Source: Pseudomonas fluorescens
Lineage (GTDB): Bacteria > Pseudomonadota > Gammaproteobacteria > Pseudomonadales > Pseudomonadaceae
Direction: 5' to 3'
Length of the DNA stretch: 64,000 bases
Assembly: GCF_000967965.1 (NCBI RefSeq)
Contig: NZ_LACC01000014.1
Location: forward strand, 58,032-122,031
Both the position numbers and the translations under genes were made by a program. The notes below the pieces were generated by a model that did no database searches, was not told where the DNA came from, and saw nothing but the letters and a program-made list of their open reading frames with translations. Positions 1 to 8,113 of this stretch are shown here, piece by piece (the stretch's first letter is position 1; each line of letters starts with the position of its first letter).

Positions 1-938
1 ACCGCCATGCCCACCGCTGCCGCCACCGGCGAGCCGCCGAAGGTGTTGAAGTACATGGCGTGGCGACCGAAGGATTCGACCAGCGCCTTGTGGGTGATCA
101 ACCCGGCCAGGGGATAGCCGTTACCCATCGGTTTGCCGAGGGTGACGATGTCCGGCACCACGCCGTGGGCCTGATGGCCCCACAGGTGATCGCCGGTACG
201 ACCGAAACCGGACTGCACTTCATCAGCGATGAACAGGCCACCCGCAGCGCGGATCAGCGCCGCGGCCTTGTTGACGAAGCTGGCTGGAACCCGTGGCAAG
301 CCTTCGTTGGCGAACAGGGTGTCGATCAGCAGCGCGGCGGGGCGAATACCCTGGGCCTGCATCGAGGCAATGGCGGTGGCGATGTTGGCTGCGTATTGCT
401 CGGCCAGTTGCGCCTCGGTGGTGCCGGCCGGTGCCCGGTACAGGCACGGAATCGGCACGGCGCGGGCGTGGGCGGCAAAGGGTTCCGGCGAGGGCAGGGC
501 GGTGGTGACTTCGGCCAGTGACGCCGAGTTACCGTGGTAGTTGTAGTCGCTGACGATGATGCCGGTACCGCCACTGGCGAACCGCGCCAGGCGCAGCGCC
601 AGTTCATTGGCCTCGCTGCCGGTGCAGGTGAACATCGCGGTGTCCAGCGGTTCGGCGAAGGTCGCGGTCAGGCGCTCGGCGTAGCGCACCACTTGTTCAT
701 CCAGGTAGCGGGTGTGGATGTTCAGCGTGGTGGCCTGGCGGTGCATGGCCTCGGTCACGTGGGGGTTGCAGTGACCGACGCAGGGCACGTTGTTGTAGAC
801 GTCGAGGTAGCGGCGGCCATCGACGTCGAACAGCCAGACGCCTTCGCCACGCACCAGATGCAGAGGTTTGTCGTAGAACAGCGGCGAGGCGCTGCCGAGC
901 ACGCGATGGCGGCGTTGTAGCAGAGTGTCTTCAGGCAT
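1..938 (-). CDS. Class III (PLP) aminotransferase, 3' end beyond window
   Basis: The frame opens at an ATG whose complement is at 936-938 and stays open to the window edge (about 312 codons), so the C-terminus is missing. The PLP-fold motifs of fold-type I class III aminotransferases are visible: the Asp-bearing segment DEVQSGFGRTG and the Schiff-base Lys in TLGKPMGNGYP. The spacing and the KPMGNG form resemble the branch containing phosphoethanolamine/phosphohydroxylysine phospholyases and related omega-transaminases. It overlaps the 3' end of the upstream permease gene by 8 bp, so the two are almost certainly co-transcribed. An amine or amino acid imported by that permease is the likely substrate, but the exact amino donor cannot be read from the sequence. 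Confidence 0.9.
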   Translation of the reverse strand, partial: MPEDTLLQRRHRVLGSASPLFYDKPLHLVRGEGVWLFDVDGRRYLDVYNNVPCVGHCNPHVTEAMHRQATTLNIHTRYLDEQVVRYAERLTATFAEPLDTAMFTCTGSEANELALRLARFASGGTGIIVSDYNYHGNSASLAEVTTALPSPEPFAAHARAVPIPCLYRAPAGTTEAQLAEQYAANIATAIASMQAQGIRPAALLIDTLFANEGLPRVPASFVNKAAALIRAAGGLFIADEVQSGFGRTGDHLWGHQAHGVVPDIVTLGKPMGNGYPLAGLITHKALVESFGRHAMYFNTFGGSPVAAAVGMA

Positions 939-2244
939 GGTCTGGAACCTCGATGGCGGTGGTGCGACGGTTGCGCAGCAGGTAGTTGAAAATGCACAGG
1001 GTGAAGGTCACGGCGAGGGCGATCAGCATCAGCATGTCGAGCTGGAAACAGGCGGCGATCACCACCAGCGTCAGGACCAGGCCCAGCCAGGCAACCAGTT
1101 TGCCGCCGACCAGGGTGAACGGCCGTGGCAGGTCCGGTTGGTTGCGTTTGATATGCAGGTACGCGCCGAAGATCAACAGGTAGCAAACGTTGAGCAGCAG
1201 CACGACCGCGAGCATCACGGTGGCCGGGTCCACTTCGGACAGCGGCAGGCCGATCATGCCGATCAGCATCAGCGCCGGGTAAGGCGTGCCGCGCTTGCCG
1301 GTCTTGCCCAGCCACTGCGGGAACAGGCCATCGCGGGCCATGGCGAACAGTTGACGGGACGCGGCGTACACCAGCGAGAAGAAGGTCGCGATCAGGCCGA
1401 ACACCGCGCCGCAACCAATCACCTTGGCCAGCCACGAACCCTCACCGAAGGCGCTGTTGCTGGACATCGCTGCGTACAGCGGATCACCCGCCGAACCCAC
1501 CAGCTCGACACCACCGGCACCCGGTGCGCATACCAGCACCACCAGCGCCGTCACCAGCAGGGTACCGATGGCTGCGAGAATGCCCCGGGGCATTGTGCGG
1601 CCGGGGTTGTGCGCTTCCTCGGCTGCCGAACCGGTTTGCTCGACGGTGATGAACAGCCAGATCGCGAACGGCACACAGGCGAAGATGCCGCCGAGGCTGA
1701 CCGGTGTCGCGACGTTGGCCGGCAATGTCAGCAAATTGGCCAGTTCGACATGGGGCGCCATGGCCACGCCAAACGTGAGCAGGGCGACCACGGCGATCAC
1801 GCCGGCAATGAACGTCAGGCCCATGGCCTCACCGACACCGCGCATGTGGATGCCGATGATCACCGCGAACAGGGCGATCTTCACCGGCCAGCCACCGAGG
1901 CCGAAAATCGATTCGGTGTAGGCGCAGATAAAGGTCGCGGCCGCGCCGGTACCGATGGTCAGCGCCAGTGCGCAAGCCACGCCGACCAGATAACCCACGA
2001 ACGGCCCGAAGGCACTTTGCGCATAGACGAACACGCCTCCAGCGCTGGGCAGCGCGGTGGACAGCTCCGCCACGCACAACGCCAGGCCGCCGCAGAGCAG
2101 GGCCATCAACAACATGGCGATCAACATGTTCAGCCAGCCACCGGCCGCCAGCCCGAAGTTCCAGCCGGAAAACTGCCCGGCCACCACCAACGCAATTCCG
2201 AGGCCGGCAATCTTTGGCCAGCCCAGCGCACTTTTCTTGAGCAC
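931..2244 (-). CDS. APC-family amino acid/amine permease
   Basis: Predicted 437-residue inner-membrane transporter with about 12 hydrophobic segments, in the amino acid-polyamine-organocation superfamily. The N-terminal region (GWPKIAGLGIALVVAGQFSG, then AELSTALPSAGGVFVYA) is the usual APC helix 1-3 pattern and recalls ethanolamine permease-like members. I chose the GTG at 2244 because a GGGAGA ribosome site sits 5-6 bases upstream. The open frame continues 51 codons further upstream, but that part is not APC-like and overlaps a leader region. An A-rich Hfq/Crc-type motif lies about 30 nt before the start. It overlaps the aminotransferase by 8 bp, suggesting uptake and transamination of the same compound. 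Confidence 0.88.
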   Translation of the reverse strand: MLKKSALGWPKIAGLGIALVVAGQFSGWNFGLAAGGWLNMLIAMLLMALLCGGLALCVAELSTALPSAGGVFVYAQSAFGPFVGYLVGVACALALTIGTGAAATFICAYTESIFGLGGWPVKIALFAVIIGIHMRGVGEAMGLTFIAGVIAVVALLTFGVAMAPHVELANLLTLPANVATPVSLGGIFACVPFAIWLFITVEQTGSAAEEAHNPGRTMPRGILAAIGTLLVTALVVLVCAPGAGGVELVGSAGDPLYAAMSSNSAFGEGSWLAKVIGCGAVFGLIATFFSLVYAASRQLFAMARDGLFPQWLGKTGKRGTPYPALMLIGMIGLPLSEVDPATVMLAVVLLLNVCYLLIFGAYLHIKRNQPDLPRPFTLVGGKLVAWLGLVLTLVVIAACFQLDMLMLIALAVTFTLCIFNYLLRNRRTTAIEVPDHA

Positions 2245-2272
2245 AGAAATCTCCCGCGACCCGAAGGTCGAT

Positions 2273-2283
2273 TTATTGTTGTT
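2273..2283 (-). promoter_or_regulatory. Hfq/Crc-type A-rich (CA) motif in permease leader
   Basis: On the minus strand the leader reads AACAACAATAA, which contains two overlapping matches to AANAANAA, about 30 nt before the GTG start at 2244. In Pseudomonas this form is bound by Hfq with Crc to block translation under catabolite repression. Binding here is inferred from sequence only. Confidence 0.45.
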
Positions 2284-2447
2284 AGTGAGAAATGGAGGGG
2301 GTTCAGCGTTGCATTGCAGGGCACCCTGGAGCGGGTATTGCTCCGAGGTCGGCTTCGATACTACGCCCGGGGTGCGCGGCGACATGTTTGCGCGCATGCC
2401 ATGTGGTTGGTTGTGGGTGCCAGATTTATGTGGGCTGGCGTAGATCT

Positions 2448-2540
2448 CTGTGGGAGCGAGCCTGCTCGCGATGGCGGAGTGTCAGTCAGCATTGATGCTG
2501 GATGTGATGGCCTCTTTGCGGGCAAGCCCGCTCCCACAGG
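2448..2540. repeat. REP doublet (inverted pair)
   Basis: Two REP units face each other: GTGGGAGCGAGCCTGCTCGCG near 2450-2470 and its near-complement GCGGGCAAGCCCGCTCCCAC ending at 2538. This is the typical extragenic palindrome of fluorescent pseudomonads. A further single unit lies at 2581-2604. Confidence 0.85.
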
Positions 2541-2702
2541 GATCTTTGGTGAACGCAAGATTTGTGTATGGCAAAAATCCAGTGTGGGAGCTTGCTCGCG
2601 AAGGTGGTGTATCAGGCACGGCAAATCTCAGATACGAAAGCTCCCCACCAACTGATTCAACTTCCACGTGGGCAACGACAGCGCCGTTGCCCGCGGCCGA
2701 GA

Positions 2703-4025
2703 TTAGAAACCGGTGGCGAACACCACCTGGGCGTAGACGTTCCTGTCGTTGTTACCCAGTTGGGTACCACCGTCTTCGGCGCTCTTGTCCGGTTGGTAGA
2801 TGCCCACCAACGGCATCACGGTCAGGTGGTCGTTGACGTGCCATTCGGCGTACAGGTCGACTTCGTGGCCATCGGTGTTGCCCAGGTTGCGGTCGATGGT
2901 GTCGTAGTTGAAGTACATCGCGCCGACGTTGAGGTTTTCCAGCGGCGAGACTTTCAGCGTGACGTTCTGGATGCGCGAGTTGCTGTTGAACGGCCCGGCG
3001 TAGTTGCCCGCCACTTCACCCTGGAACCAGGTGCCGTAGCCACGGCTGAAACCGTAGAACAGGGTGTCGTAGCCTTCCGAGAAGCGGCTGTAGCGGTAGC
3101 TGGCGCTAGGTGTCCAGACCGCGTCGGAGAAGGTCCAGCCGGCTTCCAGGTACCAGGCGTCTTCGCTGGAGGTGTGAGGCTTGTCCTGCTTGGCGTATTC
3201 ACCGGACAGGAACAGGTTTTTCACCCCGGCGTTGCCCGCCGCACGCAGGCTGTAGGTCTTCATGCCGTCGCGTTCGAGCTGGATCGGCGAGGCGTACTGT
3301 TCATCGATATCGGTGGTCTTGATGTAGGTCAGGCCGACCGTACCGGCCTCGGCCACGTGCTCCAGGGTGCCGACGTACATTTCGGTCTTGGCCTGGGCGC
3401 GGTTGTCGGATTTGAGCCACATCAGGTCGCTGCGCCAGCCTTCCTTGCCGCCCAGACGCAATACGGCGGTTTCGTCGAAGGCTTTGCGTGCTGCCAGGTA
3501 ATAGGCGCCGCCACGGTTGAATTGGCCGTCGGCCAGGCCCTTGCCCATGTTCAGCGCATCGCCATCGATCAGGAAACCGTCGCCAACCACGATGTTCTGG
3601 CGGCCGAAAGACAGGTCGACGCCGTCCTTGCCCAACGCCCCGAACAGATCGGCCGAACGCCAGCCGAGGTAGGCGTCTTCGAACTTGGTGGTGCGTTCCG
3701 AACCGTCGGTGAAACCGGCGGCATCGCCGTCGCCCCAGGTGCCGGAACTGAGCATGTTCCCCGCGCCGTACGCGGTGCCCACACCGCCCAGGCCTTGATC
3801 GAAGCTCAAGCCGTATTTGATGTAGCCCTCGCGCCACGATGAGCTGCCTTCATTCAGGCGACCGGACAGGGCGTAGTTTTCCTGGCTGTGGAAAATGCCG
3901 AATACGGCTTCGAGGGTAGCGTTCAGGTGGCTGTCGTCATCGGCGTAGAGTTCATAGGCACCGGCATTGCCGGCACTGATCATCAGCGCGAGCGTCGAGA
4001 GACGAAGCAAGGGGGACTTGAGCAT
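2703..4025 (-). CDS. Outer-membrane beta-barrel porin (OprD/AlgE-like, unassigned)
   Basis: Predicted 440 residues with a Sec signal peptide (cut near NAGA|YELYADDDSH). The rest is rich in alternating hydrophobic/polar strands with Tyr, Trp and Gly, and ends in a C-terminal Phe (VVFATGF), the barrel-assembly signal. This pattern fits a substrate-specific porin. I could not place it firmly in OprD or in the alginate-export-like group. It lies downstream of nothing obvious on its own strand and divergent from the cytochrome c/aldehyde dehydrogenase pair. Its leader carries a strong double A-rich Hfq/Crc motif, which suits an uptake porin for a secondary carbon source. A role in feeding the neighbouring permease and aminotransferase is inference from position. 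Confidence 0.8.
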   Translation of the reverse strand: MLKSPLLRLSTLALMISAGNAGAYELYADDDSHLNATLEAVFGIFHSQENYALSGRLNEGSSSWREGYIKYGLSFDQGLGGVGTAYGAGNMLSSGTWGDGDAAGFTDGSERTTKFEDAYLGWRSADLFGALGKDGVDLSFGRQNIVVGDGFLIDGDALNMGKGLADGQFNRGGAYYLAARKAFDETAVLRLGGKEGWRSDLMWLKSDNRAQAKTEMYVGTLEHVAEAGTVGLTYIKTTDIDEQYASPIQLERDGMKTYSLRAAGNAGVKNLFLSGEYAKQDKPHTSSEDAWYLEAGWTFSDAVWTPSASYRYSRFSEGYDTLFYGFSRGYGTWFQGEVAGNYAGPFNSNSRIQNVTLKVSPLENLNVGAMYFNYDTIDRNLGNTDGHEVDLYAEWHVNDHLTVMPLVGIYQPDKSAEDGGTQLGNNDRNVYAQVVFATGF

Positions 4026-4038
4026 GGTGTGGCATCCG

Positions 4039-4049
4039 TTCTTGTTCTT
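4039..4049 (-). promoter_or_regulatory. Hfq/Crc-type A-rich motif in porin leader
   Basis: The minus-strand sequence AAGAACAAGAA holds two overlapping AANAANAA matches 13 nt upstream of the porin ATG, right over the ribosome-binding region. This is one of the best matches in the window to known Crc targets. Confidence 0.5.
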
Positions 4050-4170
4050 GAGCGCAGGTTTGCGGTCTGTCCGGATACTAAGGCGAGGCTATTGTTTGCC
4101 CTTTTCCCTGTTTGCCAATTAGTTGGTTGTGCATGCCAGATTGCCCGGTTTGGCAGCCCGGCCAATACAA

Positions 4171-4200
4171 CTGGCACGCAGGGCAAAACCTGCGTGCCGG
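4171..4200. promoter_or_regulatory. Perfect inverted repeat between divergent porin and cytochrome c genes
   Basis: GGCACGCAGG (4173-4182) and CCTGCGTGCC (4189-4198) are exact complements around a 6-nt GCAAAA loop, and the pairing extends one or two bases further. It lies 146 bp before the porin start and 108 bp before the cytochrome start. It could be an operator for a dimeric regulator, or a hairpin in either leader. No regulator gene is adjacent. Confidence 0.5.
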
Positions 4201-4307
4201 CGACCACCGACAATCCCTACCAGCCTGCCGAAGCACCGTTGCCTCGGCATTTTTAGTGTTGGCGTTCGCCTGCTGGCGGGCGCGTGGATTTTCAAGGTCG
4301 TTTTCCT

Positions 4308-4697
4308 ATGTTCACTTCGCTGCGTTTGCCCCTGATCGGTTTGTTGTCCTTCACCCTGGTCCAGGTGGTGTCCGCCGCCGAGTGCGCCCCGGACACGCGC
4401 CGTGGTGGCGAGGTGTTTGCCACCGAGTGCAGTGTCTGCCACGCGGTGACCAAGGGCACGACCGGCATGATGGGGCCGAACCTGTTCGGTGTGTATGGGC
4501 GCAAGTCCGGCTCGCTGGCGGGTTTCAGCTACTCCCAGGCCATGCGCGACAAAGACGTCGACTGGCAGGCCGAGAACATCACGCAACTGATCACCCAGCC
4601 CCAGGCCTTCGTGCCGGGCACCTACATGCCCTACATGGGCCTGGCTTCCGCCGACGACCGCCAGGCGGTCGCGTGCTTCCTCAAAGAACAACACTGA
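4308..4697 (+). CDS. Small class I cytochrome c (periplasmic)
   Basis: Predicted 129 residues with an N-terminal signal peptide (hydrophobic LPLIGLLSFTLVQVVSA, cut before AEC). One haem site is present, CSVCH at residues 41-45. The distal Met ligand is likely in GTYMPYMG (Met107 or Met110), as in the mitochondrial-type c/c550 family. I chose the ATG at 4308 because the signal peptide begins there; an in-frame ATG eight codons earlier would add a charged leader. The gene is 48 bp upstream of an aldehyde dehydrogenase. It probably passes electrons from a periplasmic dehydrogenase to the terminal oxidases, but no such dehydrogenase lies in this locus. Confidence 0.88.
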   Translation: MFTSLRLPLIGLLSFTLVQVVSAAECAPDTRRGGEVFATECSVCHAVTKGTTGMMGPNLFGVYGRKSGSLAGFSYSQAMRDKDVDWQAENITQLITQPQAFVPGTYMPYMGLASADDRQAVACFLKEQH

Positions 4698-4745
4698 TCA
4701 GGCCGCAATTGCGCCTGAACAACTCGTCTGAATGAAAGGTGAATT

Positions 4746-6236
4746 ATGAGCAACGTTGAAATCCTGCCCCAGGTTGCTGCATTCCTCGAACGTCGCCACG
4801 GCTGCTTCATCGATGGCCAGTGGGTGCTTGCCGAGGGCGACAGCATCGCCGTGGTCAACCCGGCCACCGGACAAACCCTGTGCGAAACACTCGATGCGCC
4901 GCTGGAACTCGTCGAGCGCGCCGTGCAGTCGTCCCACAAGGCGTTCAAGTCCGGCGTGTGGTCGAGCCTGCGCCCGGCGGACCGTGAACGCATCCTGCTG
5001 AACTTCACCCGCCTGGTCGAAGAACACGCCGAAGAACTGGCCCAGCTGGAAACCCTGAGCCAGGGCAAGTCGATCAACATGGCCCGCGCGCTGGACCTCA
5101 ACGCCACCGTGGAATTCATGCGCTACATGTCCGGCTGGGCGACCAAGATCGAAGGCCAGACCTTCGATGTGTCGATCCCGCTGCCACCGGGCGCCAAATT
5201 CACCGCGTTCACCAAGCGTGAGCCGGTAGGCGTGGTGGTCGGCATCGTGCCATGGAACTTCCCGCTGCTGATCGCCGCCTGGAAACTGATGCCAGCCCTG
5301 GCCACCGGTTGCACGGTGATCATCAAGCCGGCCATGGAAACCCCGCTGACCGCCATGCGCCTGGCTGAACTGGCGCTGGAAGCCGGCATCCCGGCTGGCG
5401 TATTCAACGTGGTCACCGGTGGCGGCGCCTCCGTTGGCGGCGTGTTGACCTCGCATCCTCTGGTGAGCAAAGTGTCGTTCACCGGTTCCACCGCCGTGGG
5501 CAAGAGTGTTGGCGTGGCGTGCATGGAAAACATGACGCGCTTCTCCCTGGAACTGGGCGGCAAGAACCCGATGATCGTGCTCGCCGATGCCGACATCGAA
5601 AAAGCCGTGCAAGGCGCACTCCTCGGCGGCTTGCTGAACAACGGCCAGGTCTGCGCCGCAGCCTCGCGCTTCTACGTGCACCGTTCGATCCACGACCAAT
5701 TCGTCGAAGCCCTGGCAGCTGCCGTCTCCTCGATGCCGATTGGCGCGGGCATGAACTGTGAAGCAGCGATCAACCCGCTGGTGTCGCGCAAGCAACAGCA
5801 AAGCGTACTCAAGCACATCGAACTGGCCCGCCAGCAAGGTGCGCGGGTGGTGACTGGCGGCGAGTTGCTGGAAGGCGACGGTTTCTTCGTGCAACCGACC
5901 ATTCTGGCGGACATCAACCACAGCATGGCCGTGGCCCGTGAAGAAGTGTTCGGCCCGGTGCTGGGCGTGATGCCGTTCGACGACGAAGACGCCGTGATCG
6001 AACTGGCCAACGACAACCGCTACGGCCTGGCCGCCAGCCTGTGGACCAACGACCTGGGCAAAGCCATGAACCTGGTGCCGCGCATCGAAGCCGGTACGGT
6101 CTGGGTCAACGCCCACGTGCTGCTCGACCCGGCGATGCCGTTCGGTGGCGTCAAGCAATCGGGCATGGGCCGTGAGTTTGGTCGTGCGGTGATCGAGGCT
6201 TACACCGAGCTCAAGTCGGTGTGTATCGCCCATTGA
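4746..6236 (+). CDS. NAD(P)-dependent aldehyde dehydrogenase, phenylacetaldehyde dehydrogenase-like
   Basis: Predicted 496 residues, full length for the ALDH superfamily. The general base is Glu269 in LELGGKNP and the catalytic nucleophile is Cys303 in NNGQVCAAA. The cofactor loop FTGSTAVGK is at 245-253. The N-terminal FLERRHGCFIDGQW and overall pattern recall FeaB/PeaE/StyD-type phenylacetaldehyde dehydrogenases, so an arylacetaldehyde or similar aldehyde is possible. AAAGGTGA lies 8 bases before the ATG. With the divergent transaminase and permease it would complete an amine-to-aldehyde-to-acid route, but the substrate is not fixed by sequence. Confidence 0.93.
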   Translation: MSNVEILPQVAAFLERRHGCFIDGQWVLAEGDSIAVVNPATGQTLCETLDAPLELVERAVQSSHKAFKSGVWSSLRPADRERILLNFTRLVEEHAEELAQLETLSQGKSINMARALDLNATVEFMRYMSGWATKIEGQTFDVSIPLPPGAKFTAFTKREPVGVVVGIVPWNFPLLIAAWKLMPALATGCTVIIKPAMETPLTAMRLAELALEAGIPAGVFNVVTGGGASVGGVLTSHPLVSKVSFTGSTAVGKSVGVACMENMTRFSLELGGKNPMIVLADADIEKAVQGALLGGLLNNGQVCAAASRFYVHRSIHDQFVEALAAAVSSMPIGAGMNCEAAINPLVSRKQQQSVLKHIELARQQGARVVTGGELLEGDGFFVQPTILADINHSMAVAREEVFGPVLGVMPFDDEDAVIELANDNRYGLAASLWTNDLGKAMNLVPRIEAGTVWVNAHVLLDPAMPFGGVKQSGMGREFGRAVIEAYTELKSVCIAH

Positions 6237-6249
6237 GTTATATCTAGCA

Positions 6250-6280
6250 GTTGGCGCAGCTTACGTTCGGCTGCGCCAGC
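6250..6280 (+). terminator. Hairpin after aldehyde dehydrogenase gene
   Basis: TGGCGCAGC (6252-6260) pairs with GCTGCGCCA (6270-6278) around a 9-nt loop, starting 13 bp after the stop codon. No T-run follows, so it may be a 3'-end stabiliser or a weak terminator rather than a classic intrinsic one. Confidence 0.5.
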
Positions 6281-6484
6281 TACTACAGGGATTTGTCCCA
6301 CCAGTGCCATTGCGGCGCAGGCAAAACATCTAAAAGCGGTTCATGCCATCGATATTCGCTTAGAAGGCTAAGTGATTGGTTATTGCCTGGGGCGACAATG
6401 AACTTTCAGCATGAGTCTGACGGAGCTTTCTGAAAATTATGGCTGCTGTTGCGATCAATGCGGTTTGTTGGTTGTATGGGCGTC

Positions 6485-8068
6485 ATGACTCAACGGTTAC
6501 TTCAACTTGATCAAGTGTCGTTCAACCTGCCCGATGGGCGCGTTCTGTTCGATCACTTGAACCACACCTTCAATACCAGGGCCACCGGCATCGTGGGCGC
6601 CAATGGCTGTGGCAAGTCCTTGCTTGGCCGGATCCTCACTGGCGAGCAACTGCCCACCAGCGGCATTGTCCGTCGCGAAGGTCGGGTTTACGCCGTGCCC
6701 CAACTCCTCGAACCCGAACGTTATCCCAGCGTCGCCGCGCTGGCCGGTGTCGACCATATTCTGGCGGCGCTTGCGCGCATTGCCCAAGGTAGCGTCGATG
6801 ATGACGACCATGTGCTGGCGGTCGACCAATGGGATTGCGCCGCGCGCCTTGAGGTGGAGCTACAGCAGATCGGCCTGGGTCACTTGAACGCCGACGCGCG
6901 CACCGACGCACTCAGTGGTGGCGAACGGCAACGGGTAGCGCTGCTGGGCGCGTGGCTATCGAGGGCCGACTGGCTGATTCTCGATGAGCCCAGCAACCAC
7001 CTGGATATTGATCAGCAACACAAGCTTGCGCAGCAGATCGGGCGCTGGCCCAACGGTCTCGTGTTGATCAGCCACGACCGCAGCCTTCTGGAACACGTCA
7101 ACGAAATTGTCGAGCTTTCACCCCTGGGGCTGGCGGCTTATGGCGGCAACTACAGTCAATATGCAGCGGCGCGCGAGCAGGAGCAGCAGGCGTTCCAGTC
7201 GGCATTACAAGGTGAGCGGTCGCAGGCCAAACGTGAGCAACGCGAGATGATCGTACAAATGGAGCGTCAGCAACGGCGTAATGCCCGCGGTGACCGTCAG
7301 GCTCGAGAGGGTAGCCAGACCAAACTCATCACCAATGCCCAGAAAGAGCGCAGCGAAAACAGTCAGGGAAGATTGCGCCTCAATCAACAGGTGGCCCGGG
7401 AACAGCAGCAACAACGGATCGCCGAGGGCCGTGCGCGGTGTGCACCGGACATTCAACGCATGATGTTGTCTCCGGAAAGCGTAGTGCCCAATGGCAAGCT
7501 GATTGTGCAACTCAACGACCTCATTCTCCCGTTCGGCTACGCGGCACCGATCAATCTGACGTTGACGGGGCCTATGCGCATGGCAATCCTGGGCGCTAAT
7601 GGCAGCGGCAAGTCGACCCTGTTGCGAGTGATTGCTGGCCAACTGCCGGCGCACGAAGGCGAACTCATCCGCAGTTGCCATGTCGGCTGGCTGGATCAAC
7701 ACGCCGGATTGCAGTATCCCGAACGCACGGCGGTGCAATGGCTCTACGAGAGCAATCCTGAATTGCCCGAAGCCGAGGCACGAACCCGCTTGGCGCAGAT
7801 GGGGATTGATGCTGACCGTGCGATGCTTAAGACCTGCCAGTTGAGTGGCGGCGAACGCCTGAAAATAGCACTCGCTGCGCAATTGTATGCACGGCGGCCA
7901 CCGCAATTGCTGTTGCTGGACGAACCAGACAACCATTTGGACTTGCCCAGCCGAATCGCACTGGAGCAAATGCTCAATCAGTATCAAGGGGCATTGATCG
8001 TGGTCTCTCACGACCGTGCTTTTTTGCAGGCGATTCATCTGGATAGCGAAGTCCATCTCAAACGCTAG
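6485..8068 (+). CDS. ABC-F family ATPase (duplicated ATP-binding domains)
   Basis: Predicted 527 residues with two ABC domains and no membrane segments, as in ABC-F ribosome-associated proteins. Domain 1 has Walker A GANGCGKS (38-45), signature LSGGERQRVA and Walker B LILDEPSNHLD. Domain 2 has GANGSGKS, LSGGERLKIA and LLLDEPDNHLD. Between them lies a charged Arg/Gln-rich linker, likely the coiled-coil that reaches into the ribosome. It is shorter than EttA or Uup and does not match a named type that I recognise. The ATG at 6485 is where domain homology begins; in-frame TTG/ATG codons at 6449 and 6476 are possible alternatives. It is a single gene, convergent with the channel gene. Confidence 0.9.
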   Translation: MTQRLLQLDQVSFNLPDGRVLFDHLNHTFNTRATGIVGANGCGKSLLGRILTGEQLPTSGIVRREGRVYAVPQLLEPERYPSVAALAGVDHILAALARIAQGSVDDDDHVLAVDQWDCAARLEVELQQIGLGHLNADARTDALSGGERQRVALLGAWLSRADWLILDEPSNHLDIDQQHKLAQQIGRWPNGLVLISHDRSLLEHVNEIVELSPLGLAAYGGNYSQYAAAREQEQQAFQSALQGERSQAKREQREMIVQMERQQRRNARGDRQAREGSQTKLITNAQKERSENSQGRLRLNQQVAREQQQQRIAEGRARCAPDIQRMMLSPESVVPNGKLIVQLNDLILPFGYAAPINLTLTGPMRMAILGANGSGKSTLLRVIAGQLPAHEGELIRSCHVGWLDQHAGLQYPERTAVQWLYESNPELPEAEARTRLAQMGIDADRAMLKTCQLSGGERLKIALAAQLYARRPPQLLLLDEPDNHLDLPSRIALEQMLNQYQGALIVVSHDRAFLQAIHLDSEVHLKR

Positions 8069-8113
8069 TTGTCCATGTAAGGCTACGGTCGCATCTTTAA
8101 CACTTTCAAAGCA

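Larger units (their letters stand above)
2245..2702. other. Intergenic region with permease leader and REP elements
   Basis: This 458-bp stretch between the permease start and the porin stop has no convincing gene. It holds the permease leader, including an A-rich motif at 2273-2283, a REP doublet at 2448-2540 and a single REP at 2581-2604. Open frames across it are translations of REP DNA or extensions of neighbouring frames. Confidence 0.7.

Noticed and set aside
925..2655. Long open frame on the plus strand (576 codons) opposite the permease
   Set aside because: It is a shadow of the high-GC permease gene: rich in Arg, His, Gln and Gly, without any fold pattern or ribosome site.
2450..2836. 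Small open frames through REP DNA
   Set aside because: They translate the REP palindromes (runs like ASLLAMA or SEPARD) and have no conserved protein features.
6251..6433. 60-codon open frame after the aldehyde dehydrogenase gene
   Set aside because: It starts inside the terminator-like hairpin, has no ribosome site and no recognisable feature.
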